DNA from: Candidatus Limimorpha equi
Lineage (GTDB): Bacteria > Bacteroidota > Bacteroidia > Bacteroidales > F082
Assembly (NCBI GenBank): GCA_018065885.1
Contig: JAGHSL010000397.1
Coordinates: 1 to 6,305 of the forward strand
Length of the DNA stretch: 6,305 nt
Direction: 5' to 3'
Shown here: positions 4,341 through 6,305 of the stretch, piece after piece
Layout of the letters: the number at the start of each line of letters is the position of its first letter
Position numbering within the stretch: the stretch's first letter is position 1
The notes under the pieces: generated by a model
What the model was told of the DNA's origin: nothing
Seen by the model: only the letters and a program-made list of their open reading frames with translations
The model's database searches: none
Position numbers and translations under genes: made by a program

Positions 4341-6305
4341 TTAAAAGTCATTCAGGCAGCGAACCGCAAAATCTGTAGCCGGCTTATCCGTCTTGTAGAC
4401 AATGCGTTTCGTTTCGCCAACGCCCAAATCGAAGAAATTATCGGAGAATGAGCCATGTCCTGAAAGCGTGTAAATCTGCACATCCTTGGCAAAGACATCC
4501 GTCGTCAATTCAACGACCGTCTCACCATTCTCTTCCTTGACATCATATTTTACGTTTGCCTTGGGCAGATTCAAATCCTTCGGATAAACCAAATAGCAAT
4601 AACGCTCTGCAATAAGTTTGTCATTATCAGATAGTTCAAGTTTCACATAAACATCTTTCGACTTGACCTTCTTCATGAATTTCTGAAGTCCTTCGACTTG
4701 GTAATTCACATTCTGAAAATCGGCAATTATCACTTCCATTTCCTTCTCAAACAGCACATTGCCCTTGAAATCCACGACCTGAGTCTTCAGATTGCCGGAA
4801 ATCGGCGTGTGCAAATCGGATGTGACTGAAACCGAACAATCTTTCTTGCTCACATTCAGCGACAAAAGCACTGGCGCATACAAGGTGTTCAACTTATACT
4901 GAAACGCTTTCTTGTTGCCGTAATGGTCGATGGATGACCACGAAACCACAGGCCAGGCATCGTTCAATTGCCAGTACAAGGTGCCCATATTGTAAGGCTT
5001 TGCCTTGCGGTGCGCCTCAATCGCAATCTCCATACCGTAGGCCTGCGATAGCTGACTCATATAGACATAATCGGCAAAATTCTTTGGCAATGGATAATAT
5101 TTCCTGATGAAATCGTCAATCAATTTGGTGCCACGGCCATGCTTTTGATGCGCTTCAATCAAATCGCAACCCACTGACAATTCGGCGGTTGCATCTAATT
5201 TCTGCAAAGTCGTAATGTCAGGATACGACTGATAGCCATATTCGCTGTTGAAGCGGCCTACCTTCTCGCGGTAGATTTCGTAAGGCTGTTCGCCCCACCA
5301 AACGCCCCAGTAATGCACATCGCCTTCGGTCAGGCTTTCGGGCCTTCCCCAGCCTTTTGATGGCGAACTCGGCCAATACGGGCGCGTGCCATCGCACTCA
5401 GCCACCACGCGAGGCAAAATCTGCTCAAACAAAGTGTCGTAACCCGCTTTCATGGCCTTGTCATCGTCCTCCGACCAATTCAAGGACTGCTGCCAGCCCC
5501 AGTTGTAATAGCCTTCCGAAATCTCGTTGCCGCCACACCATAGCGCAAGCGACGGATGCGACGCCAAACGTTTCACCTGCTGCTCGGCTTCGATGGTGAC
5601 ATTATTCAGGAAATCAGCATCATACGGATACATTGTTCCGGCATACATGAAATCTTCCCAGACCAGAATGCCCAACGAATCGCAGATGTCGAAGAAATAA
5701 TCATACGGATAAATGCCACCGCCCCAAACACGCAACATGTTGAAATGCGCTTCCTTAGACTTCCGCAGCAAGTCCAAATCGACAGCTGGATTCATCCATG
5801 AAGTGAAATTGTCCTGAGGAATGTAGTTGGCGCCTTTGGCATACATCGGTTGTCCGTTCACCTTGAAATAGAACGACGAACCTTTTGCATCAGGTTCCTG
5901 AATCATCTCGAAGGTCTTGATGCCAGTGCGAATCATCTTTCTGTCGGTAATCTTGCCATCATAATTCAGGCAGACCTCAAAATCGTAAAGCGGCTGAGCA
6001 CCCATTTCGTTAGGCCACCAAAGTTTCGGATAATCAATGACAAACGGCATTTCAACGCTTCTGTTTTCAGTCAGACTGAAATTCTTTTCCTGCAAAAGCA
6101 CACCTTGGTGGAAGAGTTGCAAGGTCACGGAATGTTGCTTGTGACTGTCTTTATGATTCAACCGCGACTGCAAGTCAACCATGAGCTTCATTTCGGCTTT
6201 CGTATCGACAACATTTTTTGTCACCACATTCGCCGTAGCGATACGCGCACCCGAATAACCCACCAATTTGACAGGTTTCCAGATGCCTACATTCTTGTAT
6301 TTCGG
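4341..6305 (-). CDS. GH2-family beta-mannosidase, partial (N-terminus beyond right edge)
   Basis: Retaining exo-beta-mannosidase-like glycoside hydrolase expected to release terminal beta-mannose from manno-oligosaccharides or N-glycan cores. The minus-strand frame is open from the right edge; 654 codons are present of an expected 850 or so, and the missing part should hold the signal peptide and most of the jelly-roll sugar-binding domain. Window residues begin PKYKNVGIWKPVKLVGYSG, the end of that domain (GIWRPV-type motif). An Ig-like domain follows (about 30-135), then a TIM barrel (about 140-470) with KGANYIPQDNF (157-167), NMLRVWGGGIYPYDYFFD (189-206), WCGGNE with the acid/base Glu261 (codon 5525-5523), FNSEYGYQSYP with the nucleophile Glu355 (codon 5243-5241), and GTLYWQLNDAWPVVSWS (441-457). 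C-terminal beta domains fill about 475-654, ending NDF without a sorting signal. The KGAN, WGGG and YWQLND motifs favour mannosidase over galactosidase or glucuronidase; the exact substrate is unproven. Confidence 0.93.
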   Translation of the reverse strand, partial: PKYKNVGIWKPVKLVGYSGARIATANVVTKNVVDTKAEMKLMVDLQSRLNHKDSHKQHSVTLQLFHQGVLLQEKNFSLTENRSVEMPFVIDYPKLWWPNEMGAQPLYDFEVCLNYDGKITDRKMIRTGIKTFEMIQEPDAKGSSFYFKVNGQPMYAKGANYIPQDNFTSWMNPAVDLDLLRKSKEAHFNMLRVWGGGIYPYDYFFDICDSLGILVWEDFMYAGTMYPYDADFLNNVTIEAEQQVKRLASHPSLALWCGGNEISEGYYNWGWQQSLNWSEDDDKAMKAGYDTLFEQILPRVVAECDGTRPYWPSSPSKGWGRPESLTEGDVHYWGVWWGEQPYEIYREKVGRFNSEYGYQSYPDITTLQKLDATAELSVGCDLIEAHQKHGRGTKLIDDFIRKYYPLPKNFADYVYMSQLSQAYGMEIAIEAHRKAKPYNMGTLYWQLNDAWPVVSWSSIDHYGNKKAFQYKLNTLYAPVLLSLNVSKKDCSVSVTSDLHTPISGNLKTQVVDFKGNVLFEKEMEVIIADFQNVNYQVEGLQKFMKKVKSKDVYVKLELSDNDKLIAERYCYLVYPKDLNLPKANVKYDVKEENGETVVELTTDVFAKDVQIYTLSGHGSFSDNFFDLGVGETKRIVYKTDKPATDFAVRCLNDF

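Noticed and set aside
4341..6266. Treating the TTG at 6266 as the start of the mannosidase
   Set aside because: The frame continues to the window edge and encodes the conserved NVGIWKPV segment upstream, so the gene simply runs off the window.

Overview
The window looks like chromosomal DNA of a member of the Bacteroidota (Bacteroidales-like). The reasons are two upstream regions with the phylum's housekeeping -7 box (TAnnTTTG), the absence of clear Shine-Dalgarno sequences, an ECF sigma/membrane anti-sigma pair of Bacteroidota style, a Bacteroides-type GH2 beta-mannosidase, and a DUF4143-type ATPase. No rRNA, tRNA or insertion sequence transposase was seen.

Layout, left to right. (1) Positions 1-644, minus strand: the first 214 codons of lgt (prolipoprotein diacylglyceryl transferase), cut by the left edge and carrying an unusual cysteine-rich loop. 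(2) 645-942: a divergent intergenic region with the lgt promoter, two inverted arrays of a degenerate 7-bp repeat, and an ECF-type promoter before the sigma gene. (3) 943-2627, plus strand: a two-gene operon with an ATGA overlap, encoding an ECF sigma factor and a single-pass membrane protein that is probably its anti-sigma factor. The anti-sigma gene holds three in-phase copies of a small palindromic repeat. (4) 2639-3916, minus strand: an AAA-type ATPase with a C-terminal DUF4143/PD-(D/E)XK-like region, convergent with the sigma operon and only 11 bp from it. (5) 3917-4340: 424 bp without a gene, densely structured. It has the ATPase promoter, five exact copies of a 15-bp core at a strict 23-bp period, a nested inverted repeat, and a long run of degenerate 9-bp units reaching the next stop codon. 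(6) 4341-6305, minus strand: the C-terminal 654 codons of a GH2 beta-mannosidase, cut by the right edge.

How the parts relate. The sigma factor and membrane protein probably form a signalling pair that senses an envelope cue and activates its own promoter; no target gene is visible downstream, so its regulon must lie elsewhere or be limited to itself. Lgt (lipoprotein maturation) and the mannosidase (glycan breakdown) are probably separate units. The most unusual material is the repeat content: four distinct short-repeat architectures (7-bp, 9-bp, 23-bp and a palindrome) in about 6 kb, with the 23-bp array just upstream of the ATPase promoter as the best candidate for an undescribed functional element.
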